Shown: piece by piece, positions 43,905-52,593 of the stretch
Layout: each line of letters opens with the position of its first letter
Position numbering within the stretch: the stretch's first letter is position 1
NCBI RefSeq assembly: GCF_002482975.1
Contig: NZ_DLHA01000043.1
Location: 40,462 to 104,461, forward strand
Length of the DNA stretch: 64,000 nt
Direction of reading: 5' to 3'
Source of the DNA: Flavobacterium sp. UBA7680
GTDB taxonomy: Bacteria > Bacteroidota > Bacteroidia > Flavobacteriales > Flavobacteriaceae
Position numbers and translations under genes: made by a program
Notes under the pieces: generated by a model
The model's input: only the letters and a program-made list of their open reading frames with translations
Database searches by the model: none
Told to the model about the DNA's origin: nothing

Positions 43905-46097
43905 TTATTTTGATTCGATCAAATGTGCATAAACACCATTTTGTTTTAGCAATTCCTGATGAGAACCACGTTCTACTATTTTTCCCAGTTCCATTACTAT
44001 TATTTCGTCGCAATCAATAATAGTGCTTAATCTGTGCGCTACAATCAGGCAGGTACAGCCTCTTTTCTTGATATTATCCATTACCGTTTTTTCAGTAGTT
44101 GGGTCAAGGGCACTGGTGGCTTCATCCATAACTAAAATAGTCGGATTGCCGGATAAGGCTCTTGCAATTTCAATACGCTGGCGTTGTCCGCCGCTAAAAT
44201 TGGTTCCGCCTTCCATTACATGACTGTCATAACCGTCACTTCTGGCTGAAATAACATCGTGAATCGCCGCATCTCTTGCAGAATTGATAATGTGTTTTTC
44301 AGAAATCATAGAATCCCAAAAAGAGATATTTTCTTTAATTGTGCCATTAAATACAATAACATCCTGATCGACTACGGCTAATGAACTTGTAATGATATTT
44401 CTTGCAATGGTTTCTCTGTTTTTTCCATCTAATAAAACTTCACCCTTCCACGGATCATAAAGTCCCGAAGCTATTTTGGCTACTGTTGATTTCCCGCTCC
44501 CTGAACCTCCTACTAAGGCAACTCTGCTTCCCGGTTTTAATTTTAAATTAAAATTTTCTATTAATGCCGGCATTGTAGTGTTATAGCCAAATGTGACATC
44601 TTTCATTTCAAAATACCCAATCAGTTTGTTTTTAGGAACTTCATTAGTGTCTGACTGATTGGATTCTTTTTCTCTAAACTGATTATCAATTTCATAATTC
44701 AATACATCATCAATTCGGCTCATATCACTTTCTGTTTCATGCAGTGTATTACCTACGGTTACCAATTGATTAACGGGTGTAATAAAATTGTTCATTAAAT
44801 AGGTAAAAGCTACTAATGCACCCAGAGTCATTTCGCCGTCCATAATTCGTAAAGCTCCAATTCCCAGAATTAAGAAATTGGTTAATGAGGTGATCAAATT
44901 TGGAAGAACATTTAATCGAATAGTTAACCAGCCCAGTTCTTGCTGTGCGTTCATAACTTTAGCCAAATATCCAATCCAGTTGGTAAAAAAATCATTTTCT
45001 CTTCCAGATGCTTTTAAGGTTTCAATCATACTAATTCCGGAAGTAGTTGTACCTAACAATTTTCCGGTTTCATTACTCAATCGGCGGCTTCCGTCTTTTC
45101 GGGCTGTGGCTACACATTTTAAGATGATGATATTTAATGCCGCCATAAAAATCCCGATTAAGGTTAGCGTAACATCATAAGAAAACATTAGGATAGCATA
45201 AAAAATAACCACTATAACATTTAAGGCTGCGTTAGCTAAATCGCCGCTTAATAATTTGGCTACTTTATCATTTAAGGAAACCCTGTTACCAACTTCTCCG
45301 CTGTAACGCTGTGTGAAAAAAGCAATTGGTAAATGAAAAACGTGCCACAAAAATTTACTGGAAGTAACTAAGGCTAACTTAGTTTCGAGCTTAAGTAAAA
45401 AGTATTGCTGAAGATAAACTAAAACCGAATTAATAATTAATATTCCGCCCATTATCAATAATAAAGGCATTACAAAACCAGAAAAATTGTTGACTAAATA
45501 TTTATCTATAAAAACAGTAAGAAATGAAGGAATTATTAAACCCGGAATTACTAAAAATAAGCTGGCAATAATGATATAAGTAATGCTTAATCTAGAACTG
45601 GCTACTCTTGAAAGTAAAGACCCTATAAGCCCTTTTTTCTCATTTCCTTTTTCAAAACTTTCGTTAGTATCAAAAGTCAGTACAACTCCGGTATAAGCAT
45701 CATCAAATTCCTGATGACTTACAGAATATCTTCCTTGTGCGGGATCACTCAAGTATACCTTTTTTTTGGTAAAACCTTCGAGCACTAAGAAATGATTAAA
45801 ATTCCAAAAAATAATGGCCGGCGTTTTAATCTGCATTAGCTTTTCAATAGATTTGGCATATCCTTTTGCATCTAATCCAAACTCTTTAGCGGCCTTAATA
45901 ATATTAGTTGCTTTAAGCCCATCTCTGGAAACTCCGCAAGCTATTCTTAATTTTTCTAAAGGAACGAATTTGCCAAAATGACCTAATATAATACTTAAAG
46001 CTGCCGCGCCACATTCAACGCTTTCCATCTGTAATACAGTTGGAACCTTAACTGGCCGGGCTTGTTTTTCAATAACAAAATTTGCAATATCTCCCAT
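43905..46097 (-). CDS. NHLM-type peptidase-containing ABC transporter (C39)
   Basis: A 730-residue inner-membrane transporter that cuts leader peptides after Gly-Gly and exports the core. The N-terminal C39 cysteine protease has C29 (ESVECGAAAL), H102 (NFNHFLVLEGF) and D118 (SDPAQG), so the triad is intact. Membrane helices span about 160-430, and the ATPase has VGGSGSGKSTVAK, FSGGQRQRIEIARAL and LVMDEATSALD. The eight precursor leaders in this cluster end in Gly-Gly and are its likely substrates. It lies 9 bases after the HlyD gene. Confidence 0.95.
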   Translation of the reverse strand: MGDIANFVIEKQARPVKVPTVLQMESVECGAAALSIILGHFGKFVPLEKLRIACGVSRDGLKATNIIKAAKEFGLDAKGYAKSIEKLMQIKTPAIIFWNFNHFLVLEGFTKKKVYLSDPAQGRYSVSHQEFDDAYTGVVLTFDTNESFEKGNEKKGLIGSLLSRVASSRLSITYIIIASLFLVIPGLIIPSFLTVFIDKYLVNNFSGFVMPLLLIMGGILIINSVLVYLQQYFLLKLETKLALVTSSKFLWHVFHLPIAFFTQRYSGEVGNRVSLNDKVAKLLSGDLANAALNVIVVIFYAILMFSYDVTLTLIGIFMAALNIIILKCVATARKDGSRRLSNETGKLLGTTTSGISMIETLKASGRENDFFTNWIGYLAKVMNAQQELGWLTIRLNVLPNLITSLTNFLILGIGALRIMDGEMTLGALVAFTYLMNNFITPVNQLVTVGNTLHETESDMSRIDDVLNYEIDNQFREKESNQSDTNEVPKNKLIGYFEMKDVTFGYNTTMPALIENFNLKLKPGSRVALVGGSGSGKSTVAKIASGLYDPWKGEVLLDGKNRETIARNIITSSLAVVDQDVIVFNGTIKENISFWDSMISEKHIINSARDAAIHDVISARSDGYDSHVMEGGTNFSGGQRQRIEIARALSGNPTILVMDEATSALDPTTEKTVMDNIKKRGCTCLIVAHRLSTIIDCDEIIVMELGKIVERGSHQELLKQNGVYAHLIESK

Positions 46098-46106
46098 TTG
46101 TATTTA

Positions 46107-47369
46107 TTAATATAAATCAAAAAATTTCTTGAATGCGGGAACTACTATCGTCACAGGAGGTTCTTGTTTTATGGTCACTTTTCCCATGCATGAAGTACCT
46201 TCTTTTATAAAAATCTCAGGCCCTTTTGCCGATGTCCATTTAAAGCCGCTGTATGATTTTGGATCTTTTTCAAAATCAACATGAACTTCAAATAATGGAC
46301 CTTGTGCCAAAAGTCCTTTTGCAAGCTGATCGTTTTTAACAGAAGTCAGCATACCTTGCTGTGTAACAGGAAAATCAGAAACATAAGTTACTTTCCCTTT
46401 TATAAAACCATATTCTTGCGGCTGAACGGTTGATGGAACTACTAAAGCTTCCATGCCTTTTCGTATTTTTTTTCCATCTTGTGATGGAATGTAAAGAATC
46501 CCTTTTAGCTCGCTTAATTTTGTTTCGTCCTGATTTTTGAGTTTAAATAAAGGCGTCCCGGATGCAACAACAATTCCGGCATCCGTTAAAACTTCAACCA
46601 CTTCGCCGTCATAAGGGCTTTTTATATTTTTTTGCTGATCGTATCTTTCGGTTAAAAAATGCAGGTTTCTTTCTGCTTCTGCAATTCTCTGGTTTTGCAA
46701 TGTCACTTTTTGCTGCATATCAAAACCTAAATTGTGCTGCTGGTTTAAGGTTTCTACTGTTTGACCTTTTAGTCGTTCAATAGTATTTTTTGAAGCTTCT
46801 ATTTGCTGTTTGGTATTGGCTACTTCAGATTTTGTTATTAAGCCTTTGCTTATCAAACTATTTTCAGATTCTAATTGATTGTTTAAAAACGCCAGTTTCT
46901 TTTTTTCAGATTCAATTTCGCCCTGAATACTTACACGTGACTGCTTAATCATTTCGCTCTGCAATTGCGTTCCCTGATTTCCGTATGAGGCTAATTTTCC
47001 CATTTCAAACTTTCGGTCAGAGACTACTGCTTTTGCATCTTCTATTTGCTGAAGCAGTTCCGGCTGTTTTATCGTGGCAATAATGTCTCCTTTTTTAACA
47101 TTGTCACCAATGGCTACTTTTAGCTCTACTAACTGCCCTTGTGAAGTAGCTACTACTTCATGAACATCGCCGCCTTGTACTACACCAACTACATCTAATT
47201 TTGTTTTTACGGTACCCGCAAAAGACCATAAAACTGCTGTAAATAATATTACCGCAACTGTAGTCAAAGCTATCCAGGCTTTTGGACCTGTAACCTTAAT
47301 TAATTGATCTAACTTTTCTGGTGTAGAAAGCTTTTCTAACGCTGATTTTCTGAAAAAACTTGCTGACAT
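46107..47369 (-). CDS. NHLM-type HlyD-family periplasmic adaptor
   Basis: A 420-residue membrane-fusion protein with one membrane segment near residues 33-52 (WIALTTVAVILFTAVLWSF). A lipoyl/barrel half-motif follows (VHEVVATSQGQLVELKVAIG), then a coiled-coil hairpin (about 100-240), the second lipoyl half (IKSPYDGEVVEVLTDAGIVV) and a beta-barrel domain. It links the inner-membrane ABC pair to TolC. It is 16 bases after the TolC gene and 9 before the transporter gene, in one operon. Confidence 0.92.
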   Translation of the reverse strand: MSASFFRKSALEKLSTPEKLDQLIKVTGPKAWIALTTVAVILFTAVLWSFAGTVKTKLDVVGVVQGGDVHEVVATSQGQLVELKVAIGDNVKKGDIIATIKQPELLQQIEDAKAVVSDRKFEMGKLASYGNQGTQLQSEMIKQSRVSIQGEIESEKKKLAFLNNQLESENSLISKGLITKSEVANTKQQIEASKNTIERLKGQTVETLNQQHNLGFDMQQKVTLQNQRIAEAERNLHFLTERYDQQKNIKSPYDGEVVEVLTDAGIVVASGTPLFKLKNQDETKLSELKGILYIPSQDGKKIRKGMEALVVPSTVQPQEYGFIKGKVTYVSDFPVTQQGMLTSVKNDQLAKGLLAQGPLFEVHVDFEKDPKSYSGFKWTSAKGPEIFIKEGTSCMGKVTIKQEPPVTIVVPAFKKFFDLY

Positions 47370-47385
47370 AGTTTCTAAATTTTTA

Positions 47386-48954
47386 TTAATTTTCTATAGT
47401 TGGAACAGTATAAAATACATTTTGATCTACTTTAAAACTGGACTTTTCTTTAGATAAAAGTGTTCCTGTTTCGTGTCTGAGGCTTACAATTGCATTTGAA
47501 AACTGCTGCTCTGCATTTAGATATTCTAATTCTGAATAAGTGAATCTTTCCTGAAATAACATTAAATTCAAAAGTGTGGTTAAACCCATTTGAAATTTTA
47601 TTTTTTCGTTATCAAAAGCTTCTTTATGGAATCCCATAGATTCTTTTGCTTTTTCAAGAATTAAGACACTATTGTTTAGGTTATTAAGCGCCATATTTAC
47701 GTTTAAATCAACATTTCGCTGGGTATTATCGCTTATTACGGCCTGATCTTTTACAGCAATTTTATTAATGGCATAATTTCCTTTTGCGAGATTATTGTTT
47801 AAAGCAAATGAAAAGGTCAGTTTTGCGCCTACGCCAACATCTTGTCCCTGATTGTTTACAAACGAAGAAAATGTTTTGTCGACTCCATTTCCCACACTTG
47901 TGCTGCCGTAATAGGCAAAACCGGTTAAATCGAGCTGAGGTTTCAAATTGTTTTCGGCTAGTTGATATTGAAGCTCTACGGCTTCGGTAACTTTTTGTAT
48001 GGCTTTTAAATCTCCTCGATTGTCTTTAGCACTTTTAATAAGCGCACTTTTATTGATGTTTTGCTTGTAACCGCTTTCTGCAACTGCAGGGAAATCATTT
48101 ACCGGATCGCCCAGTTCCTGACTTTCTTCATCAGATAAACCTATTGCTCTTCCCAGATTTAATCTTGCATTGTATAAATTTTGCTGCGCCACAAACGTCA
48201 ATCTTTCCTGATTGGTTAAATCGGCATTTACCTGAGCCATATCGCTCTCGGGTTTTTTGTCGGCTTTTATTAATTCTCTGGTCATTTCCAGAACGTTCCT
48301 TACCCGGCTTTCGTTTTGTATGTAAACATCAAGACTTTTAAATGCGGTATAGTAATTCCAATAAGCAATGCCAATTTGCAGGATTTCATAGGAGTTTGTA
48401 AACTCAGAATCGAATTTATTTTTATCGATATAAAGACTTGCAACTTGTTCTCCGGTTGTTACTACTTTTTTTCCTCTGCCTCTTAAAAGCGGCTGGGTCA
48501 AGGAGAAATTAAGCACTCCGGTATGAGTTCCATAAAATTGACCGACAAACTCATTGAAGGTATTAAGCGGAAAATTACTGTCGTTATAGAGATATCTTAA
48601 ACTTACTTCGGCAATTTGCGATGTTCTAAATCTTTTTTGCAGTCCGGCAGAAAAATCTACTGAATTTGACTTGAGTGATCTCTCGATATATTGATTTCTA
48701 GGATCTGCATCGTAGAGATTCAGTCTGCTGTTTTTGTATGAAAGTCCAGAATTCAAATTAAAATCAAATGTGCTCCATTGTACCTGAAGTTCTCCTTCGG
48801 CATTTTCTATCGCATAAAAAGTCCTTTTAATATTAGGGCTTTTATCAAATGCTATGCTTGAAATTTCAATTAAATCACATTTAATTTTAGACTGACTTTG
48901 CACGTTAGTAACAACAGCAATCCATATTGCAAAAAAGGAATAGTATAATCTCAT
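47386..48954 (-). CDS. TolC-family outer-membrane efflux protein
   Basis: A 522-residue outer-membrane channel protein with a signal peptide (ending NVQSQ). The long alpha-helical hairpins (about 170-290 and 320-500; NADLTNQERLTFVAQQNLYNARL-type and EHAQF-type LNAEQQFSNAIVSLRHETG) and beta stretches fit TolC. It completes a tripartite type I-like export path for the mature peptides with the HlyD and ABC proteins. Gene spacing is 30 bases after the cyclic-nucleotide-binding protein gene. Confidence 0.9.
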   Translation of the reverse strand: MRLYYSFFAIWIAVVTNVQSQSKIKCDLIEISSIAFDKSPNIKRTFYAIENAEGELQVQWSTFDFNLNSGLSYKNSRLNLYDADPRNQYIERSLKSNSVDFSAGLQKRFRTSQIAEVSLRYLYNDSNFPLNTFNEFVGQFYGTHTGVLNFSLTQPLLRGRGKKVVTTGEQVASLYIDKNKFDSEFTNSYEILQIGIAYWNYYTAFKSLDVYIQNESRVRNVLEMTRELIKADKKPESDMAQVNADLTNQERLTFVAQQNLYNARLNLGRAIGLSDEESQELGDPVNDFPAVAESGYKQNINKSALIKSAKDNRGDLKAIQKVTEAVELQYQLAENNLKPQLDLTGFAYYGSTSVGNGVDKTFSSFVNNQGQDVGVGAKLTFSFALNNNLAKGNYAINKIAVKDQAVISDNTQRNVDLNVNMALNNLNNSVLILEKAKESMGFHKEAFDNEKIKFQMGLTTLLNLMLFQERFTYSELEYLNAEQQFSNAIVSLRHETGTLLSKEKSSFKVDQNVFYTVPTIEN

Positions 48955-48984
48955 TTAAATTTTGGTCTTAAAATTTATACTTTA

Positions 48985-49506
48985 TTATGCCTCCGAAAAT
49001 CGATGCAAAATCTGTCCAAAACGGGAGCCTGCCTGAGCAACTCCATCTAAAATTCTTGTATCGATTAAATCTTCTTCTTCCGCAGTTCCGTAACCCAATT
49101 GATCTGTTGTTTTTCTTAATCTGTTAGACAGGAATAAGGCTAAACCATAATAAAAATTGGCTTTGAAATCCGGGTTTGTAGTCAATCGCAGTTCGATCAC
49201 CTCGCGGGATATTTTATAAACTACGGATGTTTTTCTAGCGATTACAGAAACAGATGGCGGTCTTGTTTCTAAAAAAGACATTTCACCAACAACTTCTCCA
49301 GATCCTAATGTGGCAATGTCTTGCTTATCACCATTCTCTGCACATACAGATAATTGACCTGATAACACGATGTATAGACTATCAATAAAATTGCCTTTTT
49401 GGATAAGTTTTTCGCCGTTTCCTAATTCTATTTTCTGGCCATTGTTAATGAACCATTCTACATCTCTGTTATTAAACTGACCTAAGAAAAAAAGTGCTCT
49501 TTTCAT
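48985..49506 (-). CDS. Cyclic-nucleotide-binding domain protein
   Basis: A 173-residue protein made of one cyclic-nucleotide-binding domain (about 15-125) with LIQKGNFIDSLYIVLSGQL and the phosphate-binding cassette region GEVVGEMSFLETRPPSVSVIA, close to the canonical GE(L/M)xxL...RxxS pattern. A helical tail replaces the DNA-binding domain of Crp. It is the first gene of the export operon (30 bases before TolC). The class III cyclase gene at 56942-58942 gives a likely source of ligand. A role as cAMP-responsive partner of export or modification is inferred. Confidence 0.85.
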   Translation of the reverse strand: MKRALFFLGQFNNRDVEWFINNGQKIELGNGEKLIQKGNFIDSLYIVLSGQLSVCAENGDKQDIATLGSGEVVGEMSFLETRPPSVSVIARKTSVVYKISREVIELRLTTNPDFKANFYYGLALFLSNRLRKTTDQLGYGTAEEEDLIDTRILDGVAQAGSRFGQILHRFSEA

Positions 49507-49596
49507 AATTTTATTTTTTTTAAGGTTATACTAATTTATTTGTAATTCGTTTGTTGATTAAGACAAAGAATCTGTGATTTCTGACACCTGAAAATT

Positions 49597-49938
49597 CTAT
49601 TTATATATATTCCCTAAAGAATCATATAAACCTTCGTAGTCATTAGTAGTACTAGTGCGATTAGAAGTTCCGCCGCTTAACTTGTCCAGCTTTTTTTCGT
49701 CTAATTCCTGATCCTTTTGCTGCATCTTGATAGGAATGTTGATGTACAGATATTCGGGATCTGACTGGTCTGTCACTTTGATCTTTTTCCCGATTGGTAA
49801 TTTTCTACCAAAAAACTTTTCTAATGTTTCTTCGGGGTTTGTAATTAATGATTTTTTGAAATCATCGTTTACCCAGGCTTCTGTAATTATCCTAAAAAAA
49901 ACATCCTGACCCTTTTTTTGTTCTTCTGTTAAAATCAT
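49597..49938 (-). CDS. NHLP/proteusin-type precursor peptide 1 (Ser/Thr-rich core)
   Basis: A 113-residue precursor with a nitrile-hydratase-alpha-like leader (AWVNDDFKKSLITNPEETL, then YLYINIP) ending LDKLSGG at about residue 90. The 23-residue core begins TSNRTSTTND and ends YDSLGNIYK: seven Ser/Thr, no Cys, three Tyr. The leader is the most divergent of the eight. It sits alone 90 bases before the cyclic-nucleotide-binding gene, apart from the main precursor array, next to the export operon. Confidence 0.88.
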   Translation of the reverse strand: MILTEEQKKGQDVFFRIITEAWVNDDFKKSLITNPEETLEKFFGRKLPIGKKIKVTDQSDPEYLYINIPIKMQQKDQELDEKKLDKLSGGTSNRTSTTNDYEGLYDSLGNIYK

Positions 49939-49997
49939 TTTATTTAGTCTTAAATTTATATTTTGTTTTGGAGTTTATTGTATTGATAAATAATGTT

Positions 49998-50651
49998 TTA
50001 CCGTAAAGAGTTTATTAATTCTTTAGGCGAAATGTCATATTGATACGAAAACAATTTGGAGAAATAATGCACATCGTTGTACCCAACAGAATAGGCTATT
50101 TGCGAAATGGAGTTTTGTATATAATTATCAATCATATATTTGGCTTTATGAAGTCTCAATATTCGTATGTACTTATTGGGTGTGAGGTGAACTAAATTTG
50201 CAATTTTTCTATGCAGTTGTCTTTCGCTTACAGCCATTTTATAGGACAGTTCATAAAGGTTCATATCATTTTGGCTGATAGAATTATAAATTTCCTTTTC
50301 TAAATTCAGTAGCCAGTCCTGATCTAGTTTTGTAACTTTTTGTGGATTAATTTTGTTTATACACAATTCCTGAACATTTTTATTAGATTCATATATGTCA
50401 AAAATTTCCGGACGTCCCTGAACTGTCAAACTCACAGATTTAGATTTGATTCCATCTAAAATTTCATCAATCAGATCATTTATCTGTTTACTGCTCGAAA
50501 AAATAATTTCACTTTGTGTTTTATTATCTGTTATGCTGGGTTTGCTGGCCTCAATAATGTTTTCTAAAGGGTTTTTAATATTCTGAACTATTTGGTTCAA
50601 AATATCTGGAGAAGACCAATCTATTGTGGTATTTTTTATCATTTCATTCAT
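49998..50651 (-). CDS. AraC-type HTH regulator with histidine-kinase-like N-terminal helices
   Basis: A 217-residue protein. The C-terminal double HTH (about 115-217) has LYELSYKMAVSERQLHRKI and ISQIAYSVGYNDVHYFSKLF followed by SPKEL. The N-terminal 80 residues (IVQNIKNPLENIIEASKP ... SSSKQINDLIDEIL) resemble the dimerisation helices of a histidine kinase with the His-box lost (IKNPLENI in place of HELRTPL). It looks like the end of a hybrid sensor reduced to a one-component regulator. It is followed 59 bases later by precursor 1. Confidence 0.78.
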   Translation of the reverse strand: MNEMIKNTTIDWSSPDILNQIVQNIKNPLENIIEASKPSITDNKTQSEIIFSSSKQINDLIDEILDGIKSKSVSLTVQGRPEIFDIYESNKNVQELCINKINPQKVTKLDQDWLLNLEKEIYNSISQNDMNLYELSYKMAVSERQLHRKIANLVHLTPNKYIRILRLHKAKYMIDNYIQNSISQIAYSVGYNDVHYFSKLFSYQYDISPKELINSLR

Positions 50652-50775
50652 GATTCTAATAGAATTAACGGGTTAATCAATAATCTGAAAAATCTCAATT
50701 AGGTCTTGTAATGCGCAGTATTCGGGGATGGGGGATAGTGGTTTTGGCTTATATCTTAATTTATTTCAGGAAGAA

Positions 50776-51486
50776 TTAACATGCCTGAGAGTGATATTTC
50801 CTCTTTTTAAAGGTTTTATGGGATATTTTATCGATAGAGAAAGAGGTTACAAAATTTTTATTGTTATTATAAAATTCCTTTAAGCCCTCATAATTCAACG
50901 CTATTGGTATAGTTTCAGAACCCAGATAGTGAACAGAGGCTCCTATAACCTGAGCTTTTATTCCCAGCAGCTTCATAATTCTTAATAGTTTGCTATCGCA
51001 CTCGGCAAAGGCAACACCGTTTTTTTGTTCGCAAATAGGAGCAATGGCACAAACCATTAATCTTTTAAAAAGGGTTTTATCCTCGATATTTTTTTTAGTT
51101 GCAAATCGGCCGATGTGCCAAACGGATGAAAACTTGTCAGAATAACCGAAGACGCTTAACGGATCAATATTAAAAATTTTCTGAAGAGGGAGTTTTGTTT
51201 TATAATCCCATTTAATTACTCTAATCGATCCCTGAATATTTCCTGAAAAATCTTTTGCAACGAAAATTTCAGAATCTTTAAAATAATTTAATTCTTCATC
51301 ATACACTTCCTGAGTGTCTGTTACAAGTTCATTACTATTTACATCTTCACAATGATGACTGAAGTTCTCTTCGACTACAAACTTGGCTAATTCACTCAGC
51401 TGGTCCAGTTCTAGTCTTTCTAGGTAATTTTGAGTTATAATCATGAGTTCTTTGGTTCGTTGGTTCCTAACAAAGCTAATTTTCAT
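50776..51486 (-). CDS. LuxI/GNAT-fold N-acyltransferase-like protein
   Basis: A 236-residue protein with the layout of acyl-homoserine-lactone synthases and FeeM-type N-acyltransferases: an acidic patch (YDEELNYFKDSEIFVAKD), then GSIRVIKWD, the SSVWHIGRFATKKN segment corresponding to the conserved E-x-GRF region, and a C-terminal acyl-binding half (RLMVCAIAPICEQKNGVAFAECD). It likely moves an acyl group from a carrier to an amine. Two functions fit: fatty-acylation of a peptide core, as GNAT maturases do in selidamide RiPPs, or making an acylated signal. It is divergent from the LuxR-type gene. Confidence 0.65.
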   Translation of the reverse strand: MKISFVRNQRTKELMIITQNYLERLELDQLSELAKFVVEENFSHHCEDVNSNELVTDTQEVYDEELNYFKDSEIFVAKDFSGNIQGSIRVIKWDYKTKLPLQKIFNIDPLSVFGYSDKFSSVWHIGRFATKKNIEDKTLFKRLMVCAIAPICEQKNGVAFAECDSKLLRIMKLLGIKAQVIGASVHYLGSETIPIALNYEGLKEFYNNNKNFVTSFSIDKISHKTFKKRKYHSQAC

Positions 51487-51798
51487 ATATCATAATTTTA
51501 CTACACTAAATAGTGGTATTTTATTGTAAATCAATAAACTACACTTTAGGGTAGTACCCACTTTTTTTAGTTAAAATGCAAAGAAGAAAGAATGTTTGGT
51601 GAAAATAAACAAGTCGTTTTTGGGATAAGAACCGAATTTTAGAGGGGGTTTTCCAATAAAAATATTGATCATTTTATATACAAAAACAGAGTAACAAATT
51701 GAAATTCAATACGTTTTAATGTTATTATTATGCAAGATCTTTGTAATTTTTTTCAGACATAATAAAAAAAAGTTAAATTTGGATTAAAATAAGGTGTG
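51487..51798. promoter_or_regulatory. Divergent regulatory region between acyltransferase and LuxR-type genes
   Basis: A 312-base gap without genes. Near the acyltransferase start are two related 19-base dyads (separate entry). TAAATTTG at 51774-51781 fits a -7 box for the LuxR-type gene and would give a leader of about 11 bases before the ATG at 51799. The middle (51570-51770) is plain A/T-rich sequence with nothing recognised. Confidence 0.5.
51500..51556. promoter_or_regulatory. Pair of similar 19-bp dyads (candidate operators)
   Basis: Site 1 at 51500-51518 reads ACTACACTAAATAGTGGTA and site 2 at 51538-51556 reads ACTACACTTTAGGGTAGTA. They agree at 14 of 19 positions, and their starts are 38 bases apart. 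Each is an imperfect inverted repeat (CACTA AA TAGTG in site 1; ACTAC ... GTAGT in site 2). Site 1 begins 14 bases from the acyltransferase start codon. They suit a dimeric regulator such as the divergent LuxR-type protein; binding is inferred. Confidence 0.5.
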
Positions 51799-52563
51799 AT
51801 GAAAGAACCAGATTTAAATTCATTTTTTGACTCCAGAAATATAATTGAAGGATTGACAGACGAAGAAAGAGCTCAAAAAAATGATTATTTAGAACCTATT
51901 AAAGCTTTTGCAAGAGCAACATATACAAGTATTTACGTTATAGATTATTTGAAACAAGGATTTGAATTTGTTTCAGATAATCCGCTGTTTTTATGTGGAA
52001 ATACGGCGGAGGAAGTTTTGGAAATGGGCTATGCTTTTTATTTCAAACATGTTCCTCCAGTAGACCTGGAGTTATTATTGAAAGTCAATTCTGTTGGATT
52101 TGATTTTTATGAAAAAATTCCACACGAAGAGAGGATTCTCTATACGATTTCTTATGATTTTCATTTAAAAAATCAGGAAGAAAAATTGATTTTAATCAAC
52201 CAGAAACTTACTCCGGTTTTTTTAGCCAATACCGGAAAAATATGGAAAGCGATATGTATTATTTCGTTATCATCTGAACGTAAGGCAGGAAACATTAAAA
52301 TACATAAAAACGGAGAGAATAAAGTGCACAACTATAATCTGGATAAAGATCATTGGGAAGAATCTAAAAAAGTCACTTTATCTAAAAGAGAAAAGGAAAT
52401 TTTGCAGCTCTCTACCAGAGGTTTTACGATAAACGAAATTGCCGATGAGATATTTGTTTCTCCGGATACTGTAAAATTTCACCGCAGAAAATTGTTTGAA
52501 AGACTGGAGGTAACCAGTATTACAGAAGCGATCGCATATGCTACAAATAATAAGCTGATATAA
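51799..52563 (+). CDS. LuxR-type HTH regulator with PAS-like N-terminus
   Basis: A 254-residue regulator; the ATG at 51799 is preferred over the GTG at 51796. The C-terminal LuxR HTH is complete (LSKREKEILQLSTRGFTINE, then IADEIFVSPDTVKFHRRKLFERL). The N-terminal 180 residues look like a PAS-type sensor as in other Bacteroidota LuxR-type proteins (YIDYLKQGFEFVS-like start), not the acyl-homoserine-lactone-binding domain. It is the only + strand gene in the cluster, divergent from the acyltransferase gene and convergent with the dehydratase gene (30 bases between stops). Confidence 0.85.
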   Translation: MKEPDLNSFFDSRNIIEGLTDEERAQKNDYLEPIKAFARATYTSIYVIDYLKQGFEFVSDNPLFLCGNTAEEVLEMGYAFYFKHVPPVDLELLLKVNSVGFDFYEKIPHEERILYTISYDFHLKNQEEKLILINQKLTPVFLANTGKIWKAICIISLSSERKAGNIKIHKNGENKVHNYNLDKDHWEESKKVTLSKREKEILQLSTRGFTINEIADEIFVSPDTVKFHRRKLFERLEVTSITEAIAYATNNKLI

Positions 52564-52593
52564 CTATTAATGTTTTACGGCTATATTATTCCT

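Noticed and set aside
50776..51486. Canonical acyl-homoserine-lactone synthase
   Set aside because: The fold pattern fits, but the LuxR-type partner has a PAS-like rather than AHL-binding N-terminus, and the RiPP context offers a peptide substrate; kept as an open alternative only.
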